Assembly: GCA_963827935.1 (NCBI GenBank)
Contig: CAWHCN010000004.1
Coordinates: 1,864,972 to 1,928,971, forward strand
Source of the DNA: DATFNV01 sp963827935
Lineage (GTDB): Bacteria; Planctomycetota; Planctomycetia; Gemmatales; Gemmataceae
Reading direction: 5' to 3'
Length of the DNA: 64,000 nt
Position numbers and translations under genes: made by a program
Shown: one piece after another, positions 1-10,421 of the stretch
Position numbering within the stretch: position 1 is the first letter of the stretch
Layout of the letters: the number at the start of each line of letters is the position of its first letter
Notes under the pieces: generated by a model
Seen by the model: the letters and a program-made list of their open reading frames with translations, nothing else
Database searches by the model: none
Told to the model about the DNA's origin: nothing

Positions 1-575
1 GCGACATCGAACGCATGGTCGCCGCCGCGGCGGCCGCGCTGGGCGGCCTGGATGTGCTCGTGAACAACGCGGGCATCGCGGGTCCAACGGCCCCGGTCGA
101 TGAGGTGGATCCGGACGCCTGGAGCCAGGTCGTTCAGGTGAACCTTATCGGCACCTTTCATGTCACGCGCCTGGCCATTCCGCACCTGAAGAAGTCTGCG
201 GCGGGCGTCATCATCACCATCTCGTCGCTGGCCGGCCGAATGGGCTACGCCAACCGCAGCGCCTATTCGGCGACCAAGTGGGGCGTGATCGGGCTGACGA
301 AGACGCTGGCCATCGAACTCGGCCCCTATGGAATCCGCGCCAACGCGATCCTGCCGGGGCTCGTGGCGGGCGCCAGGCTGCAGAAGGTCATCGAAGCCCA
401 GGCGAAACTGACCGGGCGGCCGGTCGAGGAGATCGAGAAGGCCGCGATGGCGGCCCAGTCGATCAAGCACCTGGTCGATCCCCGCGACATCGCCGCCCTG
501 GCGGTGTTCCTGGCTTCGGACAGCGGCAAGTCGATCTCGGGCCAGATGCTGCCGATCGACTGTGATGTTCAGTAG
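1..575 (+). CDS. SDR family oxidoreductase, 5' end outside the window
   Basis: This is the C-terminal part of a classical short-chain dehydrogenase/reductase, an NAD(P)-dependent cytosolic oxidoreductase with a Rossmann fold. The reading frame is open from the first bases, so the N-terminal nucleotide-binding glycine motif lies upstream of the window. Visible motifs are LVNNAG (strand beta4), the catalytic Ser in the ITISS segment, and the catalytic YSATK pair (Tyr-x-x-x-Lys), followed by the family-typical RANAILPG segment. The C-terminal extension (TGRPVEEIEK) resembles SDRs of the 3-oxoacyl-ACP reductase or sugar dehydrogenase type. The substrate cannot be told from sequence. The family call is secure; the specific reaction is unknown. 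Confidence 0.93.
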   Translation, partial: DIERMVAAAAAALGGLDVLVNNAGIAGPTAPVDEVDPDAWSQVVQVNLIGTFHVTRLAIPHLKKSAAGVIITISSLAGRMGYANRSAYSATKWGVIGLTKTLAIELGPYGIRANAILPGLVAGARLQKVIEAQAKLTGRPVEEIEKAAMAAQSIKHLVDPRDIAALAVFLASDSGKSISGQMLPIDCDVQ

Positions 576-696
576 AAACGTGCGGCAATAACGATCGTAT
601 TCAAGCTTGAGGCTTGGCGAAGGTCGCCCGTCACGCAGCTGACATTCGGACCTGACGCCAGCTGTGCCCAAGCCGCATGCGCTGGCGTCCGGAAGC

Positions 697-795
697 GACG
701 GTGCCACGACGGTGCCGCCACGGTGCCGCCACGGTGCCGCGATGGTGCCACGACGGTGCCACGGGGTGTCCGAGGGTGGTGGTGGCACCCTGGAC
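697..795. repeat. 11-bp minisatellite, copy 1
   Basis: GGTGCC recurs at 700, 711, 722, 733, 744 and 755, exactly 11 bp apart, in variants of GGTGCCACGAC. It is followed by a conserved tail, TGTCCGAGGGTGGTGGTGG then CACCCTG. The same tail and the same 11-bp unit occur in reverse orientation near 26.2 kb. The unit length is not a multiple of three, so it is not a coding repeat. It sits between the SDR gene and comEC; the rest of 576-878 shows nothing recognisable. Confidence 0.85.
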
Positions 796-878
796 CGACA
801 GGCCTGGACCCGTTGTCAGGTCGTCCCTCCCACCCCCCTCTTGTCGCCTGCTCAGCCGTGGCTACGATAGGCCGCGCC

Positions 879-3420
879 ATGTCCGCCCCGGGGCTCACCC
901 TGGTTCCGATAACCGCCCCGCCGGCCGTCGCGTCCGGCGTGCTGGCCGATCCTCTGTGGCGAGCGCCCTGATGCCGGTGGCGCTGGCCGCCACGGCCGGC
1001 GTGGCCCTGGACCGCGCGATTGGCTTGCCGCTGCCGGTGAGCCTGGTCGTGGCCAGCGCCGGGCTGATCGCCTGGGCAGTGGCCCTGTTCGGCCGCCGCT
1101 CCGGGCTGGCGGCGGTCTATCTGTGGATCACCGCGGCGGGCCTGGCAGCCGGCTATCACAGCTCTTACCGCAATTGGTATGCGGGCGACGACATCGGCAA
1201 CGCCGCCACCCCGGAGCCGCAGCCCGCTCACCTGCGCGGCATCCTGGCCGATGAGCCGGCGATCCACCGCCAGCCGCCCCCCGACTCGTTACACACCTTG
1301 CCGCCGGGCGACACCACCATTGCCGTCCTGGATGTTACGCAGATGCGCCGCGGCGACAACTGGCAGACCGTTTCGGGGCACGCTCGCCTGGTCGTGGAAG
1401 GTCCGCTGGACCGGCTGCACGCCGGCGATGAGGTGGACGTGGTGGGGCGACTGCAAGCGCCCTCGCCGCCCGGCAACCCCGGCGAACCCGATCTCGCCTC
1501 GCACCTGCGCGACCAGCGCATTCGGGCCCTGATGGTCGTTCACAAGACGACCGACGGCGTGGCACGGCTCGCGCAGGCGGGGCCTGGTCGTTTCGCGGCG
1601 GGCTGGCTGTCCTGCGCGGGCACTGTCGCCGCACGCTGGAAGAAGCGATACCCCAGGGGAAGGAGCGTGGCCTGGCCATCGCCCTGCTCCTGGGCGACGG
1701 GTCCGCCCTGCCGGAAGCGGACTGGGATCGCTACCAGCGCACCGGCGTGATCCACGTGCTGGTGGTGTCGGGCCAGCAGTTGACGGTACTGGGGTGGTTT
1801 CTGTGGTTCGTGCTGCGCCGCCTGGGGTTCCGCGGCCGGACAGGAGCCATCGTTGTGGCGCTGGTCCTCGGGGTCTATGCCGTCATGGTCGGCGGGGCTC
1901 CGCCGGCAATGAGGGCGGCGGTCCTGGCTGGAGCGGTGTGCGGCGGCCTGCTTCTCCGTCGCCCGGTGATGCTCGCCAACACCTTCGCCCTGGCCTGGCT
2001 GGTCGTGGGCATCCTGAATCCGACCGACTGGTGTACGCCGGGCTGCCAGCTCTCGTTCCTCTGCGTGGCGCTGATCTACTGGGGCGCCCGCAGCTGGCGG
2101 CGTGCCGAGGACGATCCGCTGGCTCGATTGCAGGAAGAAAGCCGGCCGGCCTGGCAGCGGCACGCGCTCGCCCTGGGCCGCTGGCTTGCGGCGACCTATT
2201 TGCTCAGCCTGGCCATCTGGTTGGCCACGGCTCCGCTGGTGGCGAGTCGCTACCACACCGTCGCGCCGATTGCCGTGCTCATCATGACCCCGCTGGTGGT
2301 GTTGGCGGCGGCGGCTCTGGTTACCGGCTTCCTGATGCTGCTGGTGGCCCCGGTCTGCTGGCCCGCGGCAATTGCGCTGGGCTGGCTGACGCGCTGGTGC
2401 CTGGCCGCCAGCGATGGCGTGGTCGATTTGGCCGATCGGCTTCCCCTGGGCCGCTGGTACGTGGGCACCGTCCCCGACTGGTGGCTGTGGGTCTTCTATA
2501 TCGCCCTGTTGAGCGGGGTGCTGCTGGTATCGCTGCGGCGTCACTGGCGCTGGTTGGCCCTGGCGGGCGTGGCCTGGATGTGTGTCGGCCTGGTGGGCGG
2601 CGCGGTCCCGCGCGCCTCCGATGAGCTGCGCTGCACCTTCCTGGCTGTTGGCCACGGCGGCGCCATCGTTCTGGAGACTCCGGATGGCCGAACGCTCCTT
2701 TACGACGCCGGCGCCATGGGCGGCCCCGAGGTCACCCAGCGGCACATCGCTCCGTTCCTCTGGAGCCGAGGCATCAAGCGGATCGACGAGGTCTTCCTGT
2801 CGCACGCCCATCTGGATCACTACAGCGGCCTGCCGCCGCTGCTCGACCGTTTCGCCGTTGGACAGGTCACTCTGACGCCCAGCTTCGCCGAGCAGGACGT
2901 GCCCGGGGTCGCCCGGACACTGGCCGCCCTCGACAAATACCATGTGCCGGTGCGGACGGTGAAGGCGGGAGATCGCCTGGCGGCCGGGGCCGTGACCCTG
3001 GAGGTACTGCACCCGCCCGGGGAGGACCTGGGCGAGAATGAGGACGAGCGCAGCCTGGTCTTGCTGGTGAACTACGCTGGCCGCTCGCTGCTCCTGACGG
3101 GCGATTTGCGTGACGAGGGCCAGCGGCGTCTGCTGTCGTTGCCGCCGCTGCCGGTGGATGTGTTGCAAGCGCCCCACCACGGCAGCGCGGCGGCGAACAC
3201 CGCCGCCCTGGCCCGGTGGGCAAGACCCCGTGTTGTGATCTCGTGCCAGGGGCCGCCGCGGAGCGCGGTCGATGTCGCGAAGCCGTATCGCGAACAGGGT
3301 GCCGAGTTCCTGCCCACCTGGCTCCACGGGGCAGTAACCGTGCGCATTCACGAGACAGGGATGGTGGTGGAGACGTATCGCAGTGGGGAACGCCTGGTCA
3401 TCCGGCCAGGCGCCCGTTGA
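879..3420 (+). CDS. comEC: ComEC/Rec2 family DNA-uptake protein, frameshifted
   Basis: ComEC forms the inner-membrane channel that passes single-stranded DNA during natural transformation. Order of domains: an N-terminal membrane segment and OB-like DUF4131 region (about 950-1600), the polytopic Competence domain beginning near VIHVLVVSGQQL (1747), and a C-terminal metallo-beta-lactamase-like domain with SHAHLDHYSG, LLLTGDL and APHHGS. The likely start is ATG 879 (MSAPGLTLVP). Two single-base losses break the frame, one near 968, where the N-terminal peptide joins MPVALAATAG, and one between about 1580 and 1625, where the frame moves to RTLEEAIPQG. No nonsense substitutions are seen, so a consensus error is as likely as true decay. 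Repaired length is near 850 residues, normal for the family. Confidence 0.88.
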
Positions 3421-3422
3421 AC

Positions 3423-3710
3423 TCAACTTGCGGCCGCGGACACTCTTTGGCTCACCTGGTCGTACAGTCGCCCGTCTTTGAGTTTCAGCCGCACATCCGG
3501 CGAGTGGCACTTCTCGCACTCGTAGCCGGTCAGCCCGTGATACATCGGCCCTTGGTAGCCGCAGACCCGACAGGTCCCTTCGGGGCCGCCGGAACCCTTG
3601 CGTTCGTAATCGCCATAGACGGGGATATTGCCGATCATGAAACCCTTGTTCTCTGGGAGGAGGGTTGGGTCCGTCATCCGTGCGGTGTCACCACGAGGCT
3701 TTTCATACAT
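3423..3710 (-). CDS. Small zinc-ribbon protein
   Basis: A 95-residue product ending just after and convergent with comEC. It holds two CxxC pairs (CRVCGYQGP and YECEKCHSP) spaced like a zinc ribbon, next to an LKLKDGRLYDQV tail. The N-terminal 30 residues are weakly structured, so internal starts at MTDPTLL or MIGNIPV are possible. No clear ribosome-binding site helps to decide. Small zinc-ribbon proteins act as RNA- or DNA-binding adaptors or as structural proteins, but no specific role can be assigned. The next stretch (3711-3956) holds only a palindromic repeat. Confidence 0.6.
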   Translation of the reverse strand: MYEKPRGDTARMTDPTLLPENKGFMIGNIPVYGDYERKGSGGPEGTCRVCGYQGPMYHGLTGYECEKCHSPDVRLKLKDGRLYDQVSQRVSAAAS

Positions 3711-3792
3711 AGAGTTCGCAGCGTTTACAATGGATTCTGTATCGGATGATGTACCGGGAAAAGCCGCCCCTGACCTGGTGCGTCTGCAAGTC

Positions 3793-3916
3793 TTATCGAT
3801 AACTGTGCCACCAGCGCGACACGTCCGAGCCCGAAACGTGAGCGAGGGGCTGACCAGAAACCCTCGCTCACGCTTCGGGCTCGGACGTGTCGCTCTCGCT
3901 GCGCAGTTGTCAATAG
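3793..3916. repeat. Long palindromic element, RARSVSEG type, copy 1
   Basis: The core arms, GACACGTCCGAGCCCGAA and its complement near 3865-3892, enclose a short spacer and can fold into a long hairpin. The outer ends read TATCGATAACTG on the left and CAGTTGTCAATAG on the right, imperfect inverted ends of CTATTGACAACTG. On either strand the arm translates to RARSVSEG, so spurious short ORFs appear here. A second copy lies at 10769-10893. Confidence 0.8.
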
Positions 3917-3956
3917 AACGACCTGGGCGATGACAAGCTGCTTAAGACAAGGCTGT

Positions 3957-4990
3957 TTACCACCCGGGTGGTCCCCCTAGCTCGCGCAGCCGCTGCCGGC
4001 GCTGCTGCCATGCCTCGGCATCAAGCACTCGCGGCGCTCCGCGCTCGTCGAGTTCCATTCCGGTGACCACTTGCGTCCAAAGGGCTATCCGCTCAGTCGA
4101 TCCCTCCATCGCGGTCGGAAGCGGCCGGCGTATTGTCGTCCCTGGGGTGAGAAGAATCACGGCCCTGCCCTCAGCGAAGGCGACCTGATGGATGTTTGGT
4201 ACGCGCAAGGGCGGACCAAGCGGTTTGCCCGGCGGCAACGCCCAAAGGACGATGTCGTCCTCGTCACGAGTCGCCACGATCGCCTTGTCGTCAGCGGTGA
4301 ATGTGGCCGCCCACACCGCGCCTCTGGCAACGACGGCCGGCGTGGCAGGCTTGCCGGCGGCTACATCCCACAATTGGATCACGTCTCCTGCGACTGCCAG
4401 CAGCCTTTGGCCGTCCGGACTGAACGCAACGAAGCCAACGCCTTGCTGGTGCCGCAGGGGGGATCCCACGGGCTCGCCGCTCGGAACCTTCCAGAGTCGA
4501 ACCGTCTTATCTTCGCTTCCCGTTGCGAGGAGCTTGCCGTCTGGACTGAAGGCCACTCGCCACACCGGGGCATCGTGTTGCAGCGGAGGGCTCAGCGGTT
4601 TGCCGCTCGGCACTTCCCACAACCGGGCGGTGTGGTCGTTGCCGCACGTCGCGGCCACGGCGCTGTCGGGGCTCAGGGCGAGATCGGAAATAATCCGCGC
4701 GTGCAGCAAAGGCAATCCCAACGCCTTTCCCGCGACCGCATCCCACAAGCGGGCGTTTGGCTTACCGAAAGCGACACTCCAGGTGAAAGATGAGCCGGCT
4801 GGCTCCCGGTCGGCGTGGCGAGGGTCTTGCGGTCCGGACTGAGCGCCGCCTTGTAGTCCATTATGTCACGGGAAGACCGGATGTCGGGTCCCAACCGCTT
4901 CCCGGTCTCCAGGTCCCAGAGGCGTACGATCACCTCGGAATCCACAAGAAAGCCCATGATCAACGTTCGCCCATCCGGCCCAAGGCTCAT
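3957..4990 (-). pseudogene. WD40-repeat C-terminal remnant
   Basis: Several WD40 blades are legible (ARLWEVPSGKPL, VRLWKVPSGEPV, IQLWDVAAGKPA, VRLWDLETGKRL) with the usual SPDG turns. The frame changes near 4790 between the two readable segments, and an in-frame TAA lies just upstream of 4990 (near 5051) with no signal peptide or kinase domain before it. The phrase GKPLGPPL matches the WD40 half of the kinase encoded at 6267-8915. I infer this is the surviving 3' end of a paralogous kinase-WD40 or WD40 gene. It abuts the anti-sigma-like gene transcribed in the same direction. Confidence 0.6.
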
Positions 4991-5050
4991 GCTGTAGCTT
5001 TCCGCCCGTTCATCGGCGGGGAATGTGGCGTTGACCGGGCCCGAGCTGAT

Positions 5051-5515
5051 TTAAGGTCGCGAGCGGAGTCGGCAGAGGGTGACGCGATTGCCCTGGCGGT
5101 TGTAGATCACGCCGCTCATGTAGACGCGCATGAGGTACAGTCCGCGGCCGCTCACCCGCTGGATCTGGTCCGGGCCACAGGGCTCCGGCACCTGGCTCGG
5201 ATCGAACCCGGGCCCCTCGTCCTCCACCTCGATGACCACTTCGGCCTGCGTCACCAGGTACTTGACGCGCACGACCTTGCCCGGGTCGTCCTGGTTGCCG
5301 TGCCGGAACGCGTTGATGACCGCCTCGCCAAGGGCCAGCTGAACGGCGAAAAGGTCCTTGCCGATGTAGCCCAAGACCCGCATCCAGTTGTCCACCCGCT
5401 CGGACAGGTACCGCGAGTCTGCCAAACAGCGTAGGGTCAGCTGCCGCACCATAGGGTTTGTGCCCAGGTCGATCATGTCGGTTCGTTCCCCAAGATTCCT
5501 GTACTGGTAGTCCAC
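5051..5515 (-). CDS. RsbW/SpoIIAB-like serine-kinase anti-sigma ATPase
   Basis: A 154-residue GHKL (HATPase_c) protein. The N-box is GEAVINAFRHGN, and the G1 and G2 boxes are DEGPGFDP and GRGLYLMRVYMSGV. Proteins of this class bind ATP and either phosphorylate an anti-sigma antagonist or hold a sigma factor inactive. I choose GTG 5515 because AGGAG lies 5 bases before it; a longer ORF reaches 5575 but has no such site. The gene diverges from the ECF sigma factor gene at 5628, so the two starts share a 110-bp promoter region. That spacing fits co-control of the sigma factor and the kinase downstream, though a target is not shown by sequence. Confidence 0.85.
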   Translation of the reverse strand: MDYQYRNLGERTDMIDLGTNPMVRQLTLRCLADSRYLSERVDNWMRVLGYIGKDLFAVQLALGEAVINAFRHGNQDDPGKVVRVKYLVTQAEVVIEVEDEGPGFDPSQVPEPCGPDQIQRVSGRGLYLMRVYMSGVIYNRQGNRVTLCRLRSRP

Positions 5516-5627
5516 GAAGCTCCTCCCCGCGGCCTGAGGCCGCCTTGGAAATGGCTTGCTCTCAACCCCCCTCAAGCCGACAATGGCGCCTAAAGGGTGT
5601 CACGAATTGTTGAGGCTTGGCGGCGCG

Positions 5628-6205
5628 ATGGACGACCACTCCGCGAACGATGTGACGGCCATCTTGCAAACGACCCTGGAGCGACCGGCCGAGGCCGCCG
5701 CCCGGCTGCTGCCGCTCGTTTACGCCGAGTTGCACAAGCTGGCGGAGGCGCGGCTGGCCCACGCTCCTCCCGGCTCGACTTTGCAGCCGACCGCCCTGGT
5801 CCACGAGGCCTACCTGCGCCTGGTCGGCAAGGCCGACCTGAACCTGGAGGGCCGACGGCACTTCTTCTTCGCGGCGGCGCCACCATGCGGGACATCCTGG
5901 TCGAGCACGCCCGCAGCGCGATGCGGGCCCGGCGAGGCGGCGGCCGCCATCGCCTCGAGCTGCACGAGGACTCCGCCACCTGCAAGCCGCCCCCGGAGAA
6001 CGTCCTCGCCGTGAACGAAGCGCTCGATGAACTGGAAAAGGAAGATCCGCTCAAGGCAGAGATCGTCAACCTCCGCTATTTCGTCGGCATGACGGCGGAG
6101 GAAGCGGCGCGGGTCCTGGGAATGTCGGAGAGTACGCTCCACAGGCACTGGCGTTTCACCAGCGCCTGGCTGCGAAGGCGCCTGGGCGACCTTCAGGAAC
6201 CTTGA
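5628..6205 (+). CDS. ECF-subfamily RNA polymerase sigma factor, frameshifted
   Basis: Sigma-70 region 2 is readable in LLPLVYAELHKLAEARL and TALVHEAYLRLVG, and region 4 in LRYFVGMTAEEAARVLGMSE then LHRHWRFTSAWLRRRL. This matches the planctomycete ECF group that lies directly before Ser/Thr kinase genes. ATG 5628 follows a purine-rich stretch. At about 5875 one base is missing: restoring it in GCGGCGGCG-CCACC joins RRHFFFAAA to ATMRDILVEHAR, a strongly conserved junction. The kinase at 6267 follows after 61 bp, so the pair probably forms an operon. I treat the shift as a likely sequence error. Confidence 0.88.
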
Positions 6206-6266
6206 ACCCCCGTCCCGCTCCCCCGGGCGGCGGAGCCGCCCATTCCTGCCGGAACGGAAAACCCAA

Positions 6267-8915
6267 ATGCCAAAGCCGGCCTTCCAACGTGTGGAGGAAC
6301 TCTTCCACCAGGCCGTTGTGCTGCCCCCGGACCAGCGACCGGCGCTGCTGGACGCAGCCTGCGCGGGCGCCCCTGAGATAAGATCGGCCGTTGAAACGCT
6401 GCTGCGAGTTGACGCACAGGCTGCGGACCTCCTCGCCAGCAGCCCGGTCGCCGGTGCAGCCGGCGAGGCACGGCAGCTGGCCCCGACCGTGCCGGCACCA
6501 GGCACGGTGGGCGGAGCGAGCCAGTCAGGCCCGCTGCCCCAGGTCCCCGGCTACGGAATGATCCGGGTCCTCGGAAGCGGCGGCATGGGCGTCGTCTACC
6601 TGGCCCGGCACACGGCTCTCGACCGCCTTGTCGCCCTCAAGATGCTATCGACCACTCCGGTCACAGCGGAGCAACTCGACCGCTTTCGCACCGAGGCCCT
6701 GGCCCTGGCCCGGCTGCAACATCCCAACATTGTGCCGATCTATGACATCGGCGAATTTGCCGCGCATCCCTACTTCACGATGGAGTACGTCGACGGACCC
6801 GATCTGGCCGACCTGCTCGACGGCCGTCCCCTGGATGTGTCGGCAGCGGCCCACCTGATCGAAGTGCTGGCCGGAGCCGCGCATGCGGTTCACCAGTGCG
6901 GCATCGTCCATCGCGACCTCAAGCCGGCAAACGTGCTTCTTGCGCGGGACCGTGCAATTTCAGCGGGGGCTGCGAACGCGAAGACCGATGGCGAACGGCT
7001 GGAGGAACTCATCCCCAAGCTCAGCGATTTCGGCATTGCCAGGGACCTGACGTCGGCCCGGCGGATTACCCAGTCCGGGGTGATCATGGGGACACCCTGC
7101 TACATGGCGCCGGAGCAGGTCCGGAGTACACAGGGCGGCGTGGGACCTCGCGCCAACGTCTACGCCCTGGGATCGATCCTCTACGAATTGCTCACGGGCC
7201 GGCCTCCGTTTGACGCGGTGACACCGCTCGAAATCATTGCCCAACTGCTGAACCAGGAACCGCTGGCTCCGGTCCGCCTCCGGCCCCGGCTGCCGATCGA
7301 CCTGGCGACCATCTGTCTGAAGTGCCTGGAGAAATCGCCGCGTCGTCGCTATGGCAGCGCCCGGGACCTGGCTGACGACCTGGGTCGCTTCCGGGCCGGC
7401 GAACCGATCCGCCCGCCCCGTGGGTCCCGCCGGCCGCGCCTACCGCTGGTGCCTCCGCCGGCCCCTGGTCGCCGTCCTGCTGGCTCTCAGCACCGTGCTG
7501 GCCATTGCAGTCGTCGTCATCGCCCTGGCATTCGACGCGGTCCTGAGCGCCCGGGCGGAGGACGAACGGCAACAGATCGTTCAGCTCAACCTGACGATTG
7601 CAAGCCGGGACGAAGAAAGCGGCGACACCTTCATGGCGGTGCTCCGCTACGCGGAGGCCCTGAAGGTCGACGAGGCCGCTGGCGTGAGCGGCCGCGATCA
7701 CCGTGCGCGCATCGCGGCCGATTTGCGCCAATCGCCGCGCCTGGTCGATATGCAGACCCACGACGGCCTGATCGTCTGCACTAGGCTGACACCGGAGGGG
7801 GGATGGCTTGCCATCGCTGGGCCGGATCACGCCCTCGCGCTGCGGGAGGTGAGGACGGGCCGCCCGCTGGGACCACCGCTGAGCCCGGCTGGGGGCCTGA
7901 GCAGCGGCGCGATTGGAGCCAATGGAGAACTGTTCGCGGCGATCGCCACCGACGGCCCTGTGCGTGTGTGGGATGTCCCCACCGGCCGGTCATGGGTATT
8001 GCCCTTGTCCACGCTGGAAGTGCCCCTTCGTCTCGCGTTTCCCGGCGACGGCCGCGTCTTGGTCACTCAGCACACCGCCGGAGCCGCCCTCCGTCTTTGG
8101 GACCTGACCGCGGACGGACCCACCCCAATGAAGGGCCCCTGGACCGATGCCACGGCACATTCCCCGCTCAACGAAAGCGGTCGCTGGCTCCTGATCCAGG
8201 ATAGCGCCGGCGAGGGGCAATTATGGGACGTGTCCGGTCGAAGCCGCGCCGGCCCGCCGCTGAGACTGGCACAGCGCATCACCATGATCCAGGTCAGCCC
8301 GGACACACATCGGCTGGTCCTTGTCGGCGCAGGCGAAACTGTGCGCATCTGGGATCAAGTTTCGGGCGGCTGGCTGGGCAATCCACTGCACCCCAGGACC
8401 GGTGTTCACCGCCTGGTGTTCAGTCCCGATAGCGAGCGGCTCCTGATTGTGGGACCCAACGGTGCGGCCCAGGCATGGCGGCTACGAACCGGCGAGGTGC
8501 TCGACATTCCGGTGCGCGACGGCGGCGCCTGGGAGTACACCTGCTTTAGCCCGGACAGCAAGCTCCTCCTTGCCGGCAACAGCAGGGCGCACGCCTCTGG
8601 GATTTGCGAACGGGGCACATCGTCAGTCCGCCATTCCGGCACGGTACGGCCATTGTCGCGGCGGCGTTCCACGAGGACGGACGGCAACTCGCCACGGTCA
8701 GCGGCGCTGGAACGGTCCGCACCTGGGCGTTGCGACAGGGGCCCGATGAGGAGCAAGGCTCCCCCGGCGACCTCGACTGGGAAAATCTCTCCAGGGACGA
8801 GATCATCGCGTGGGCCCAGGTGCTGGCCTGCACGCGGATCAACGACAAGCAACAACAGGACGCTCTCGACGAACGTACCTTGCGCGACTCCTGGCTGTCG
8901 CTGCGGCGCCAGTGA
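6267..8915 (+). CDS. Ser/Thr protein kinase with C-terminal WD40 propeller, frameshifted
   Basis: A membrane-anchored Hanks-type kinase. N-terminal about 90 residues are a DNA- or sigma-linked leader; the kinase domain follows with GSGGMGVVYLA (P-loop), VALKML (Lys), HRDLKPANVL (catalytic loop), SDFGIARDL (DFG) and GTPCYMAPEQ (APE). One TM helix (VAVLLALSTVLAIAVVVIAL) leads to a WD40 region with blades such as VRVWDVPTGRSW. Two frame breaks are present. Near 7411 GEPIR must join ARPVGP, which needs two bases (GC) in CGCCCGCC. Near 8590 LAGNS must join ARLWDLRTG. Both leave conserved sequence on each side. This is the partner of the preceding sigma factor in the standard planctomycete arrangement. 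Confidence 0.9.
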
Positions 8916-9010
8916 GGGCCAACGCTACCGTGAAGGGCGTTTCGTCCACGTGAAGCCACACCCTCAAAACAGACGATCCTGGCGGCTCTTCAACTGCCCA
9001 CGCGCTCCGC

Positions 9011-10421
9011 TCAGATCAGCTCTCGGATGACCTCGGCCCGCTCCAGCAGGTGCTGCGGCCGGCCGTTGGGGTCGGTCAGGGTGGTGGCCGACGGGTCGAT
9101 TCCCAGGCAGCGGTACAGCGTGGCAAACACGTCCTGATATTGCACCGGCCGCGATACCACCCGGCCGCCCTGGCGGTCTGTCGCGCCGATCACCAGGCCG
9201 CCCTTCAGCCCGCCACCGGCGAGCAGGGCCAGGCTCACCTCAGGCCAGTGGTCGCGACCCGCTTGCTTGTTGACCTTCGGCGTCCGCCCGAACTCGCCCC
9301 AGGCAACGATCGCCACGTCCCCCAGCAGGCCACGCTCGTCCAGGTCGGTCACCAGAGCGTGCAGCGCGTGATCGACAATCGGCAGCACCTGTCTCATCCG
9401 GCCGAAATTGTCGGCGTGGGTGTCGAAGTCGCTGAACGACACGCTCACGCAGCGCACCCCGGCCTCGATCAGCCGGCGGGCAAGCAGCAGCTTGCGGGCC
9501 GCCGTCCCATCGTCCGCGGTGTAGAACCGATCGGGCGACGAGGCGACCGGCGGCGTGTACCGCGCCAGCATCTTCGCCGGCTCCTGGCTCAGGTCCAGGG
9601 CCGCGGCGAACCGCCCGGAGGTGAGGATGCTCGCCGCCTGCTGGGTAAAGCGGTCCATCGCCTCCATGCTACCGCTGGCGTCCAGGTCGCGCCGGACGTC
9701 GTCGAACGCAGTCCGCAAGCGGGCCCGGTCGTTCAGCCGCTCCGGCGTCAACCCGTCCACCAGCGTGAACTGGATCGCATGGCTCTCGCCGCAAAGCGGC
9801 CAGTTCCTTTTTCATCCCGGGTTCCAGCTCCCGGGCGAACATCTTCGAGATGTCGGGCCGGAACGGGTTGCAGGTCGGACCGAGGAACCCCGGCCGGGCG
9901 CTATTGCGAACGAGTGGCCGGCCTTGCATCAGGTCCACAAACGGCGGAGCGGGGTCGTTGGCCGAGCCACGAAGCTTCGCGACCACCGAACCGAGAGCCG
10001 GCCGCCCGCCTAGGGAACGCAGGTCGCTGGCCGGGAAACCCGACTGGCACTGAAACGCGTCGTGGGCGCCGGCGGACCCGACGAGGGAGCGGAGGAACGC
10101 GAACCTGTCGGCGATGCTGGCCACCTTCGGCAGCAACTCGCTGATTCGCAGACCGGGGACCTTCGTGGCGATCGGCTTGAATTCTCCCCGGACCTCGGAG
10201 GGCGCGTCCGGCTTCAAGTCGATCATGTCGAGGTGCGGGGGCCCACCGTCGAGATGGATAATGATTATCGACTTGCCGGAGGTCCCTTTCCCTGTGGCGG
10301 CCTCGGCACGGAGCACGTCGGCCAGCGTCAATCCGCCCAGCCCCAATGTTCCTGCCGCGAGAAAGTGCCGCCGGCTGATGCCGTCGCAGTGCCGGTAGGG
10401 TTTGCCGAACATTGTGAACAT
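9011..10421 (-). CDS. DUF1501 domain secreted protein (sulfatase-like), frameshifted
   Basis: A Tat-exported protein of the DUF1501 family, whose fold is related to alkaline phosphatase/sulfatases; its substrate is unknown. The start MFTMFGKPYRHCDG leads to a twin-arginine signal (SRRHFLAAGTLGLGG). Family motifs are HLDGGPPHLDMIDLKPDAP, SEVRGEFKPI, and, in the C-terminal half, AWGEFGRTPKVN, GRDHWPEVSLALLAGGG and CLGIDP. The frame changes near 9790, between MKKELAAL and GESHAIQFTLVDGL. Repaired length of about 470 residues is normal. Unlike the second DUF1501 gene at 18206, this copy has no DUF1549/DUF1553 partner next to it. Confidence 0.88.

Noticed and set aside
697..795. Possible CRISPR array
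   Set aside because: Units are contiguous 11-mers with no unique spacers, and no cas genes are in the window.
1540..3519. 659-codon open frame on the minus strand opposite comEC
   Set aside because: High-GC shadow frame; composition is Arg/Gln/His-rich without any domain, and comEC motifs on the other strand are unambiguous.
9050..10144. 364-codon plus-strand ORF opposite the DUF1501 gene
   Set aside because: Shadow of the DUF1501 protein; Arg/Pro-rich without domains.
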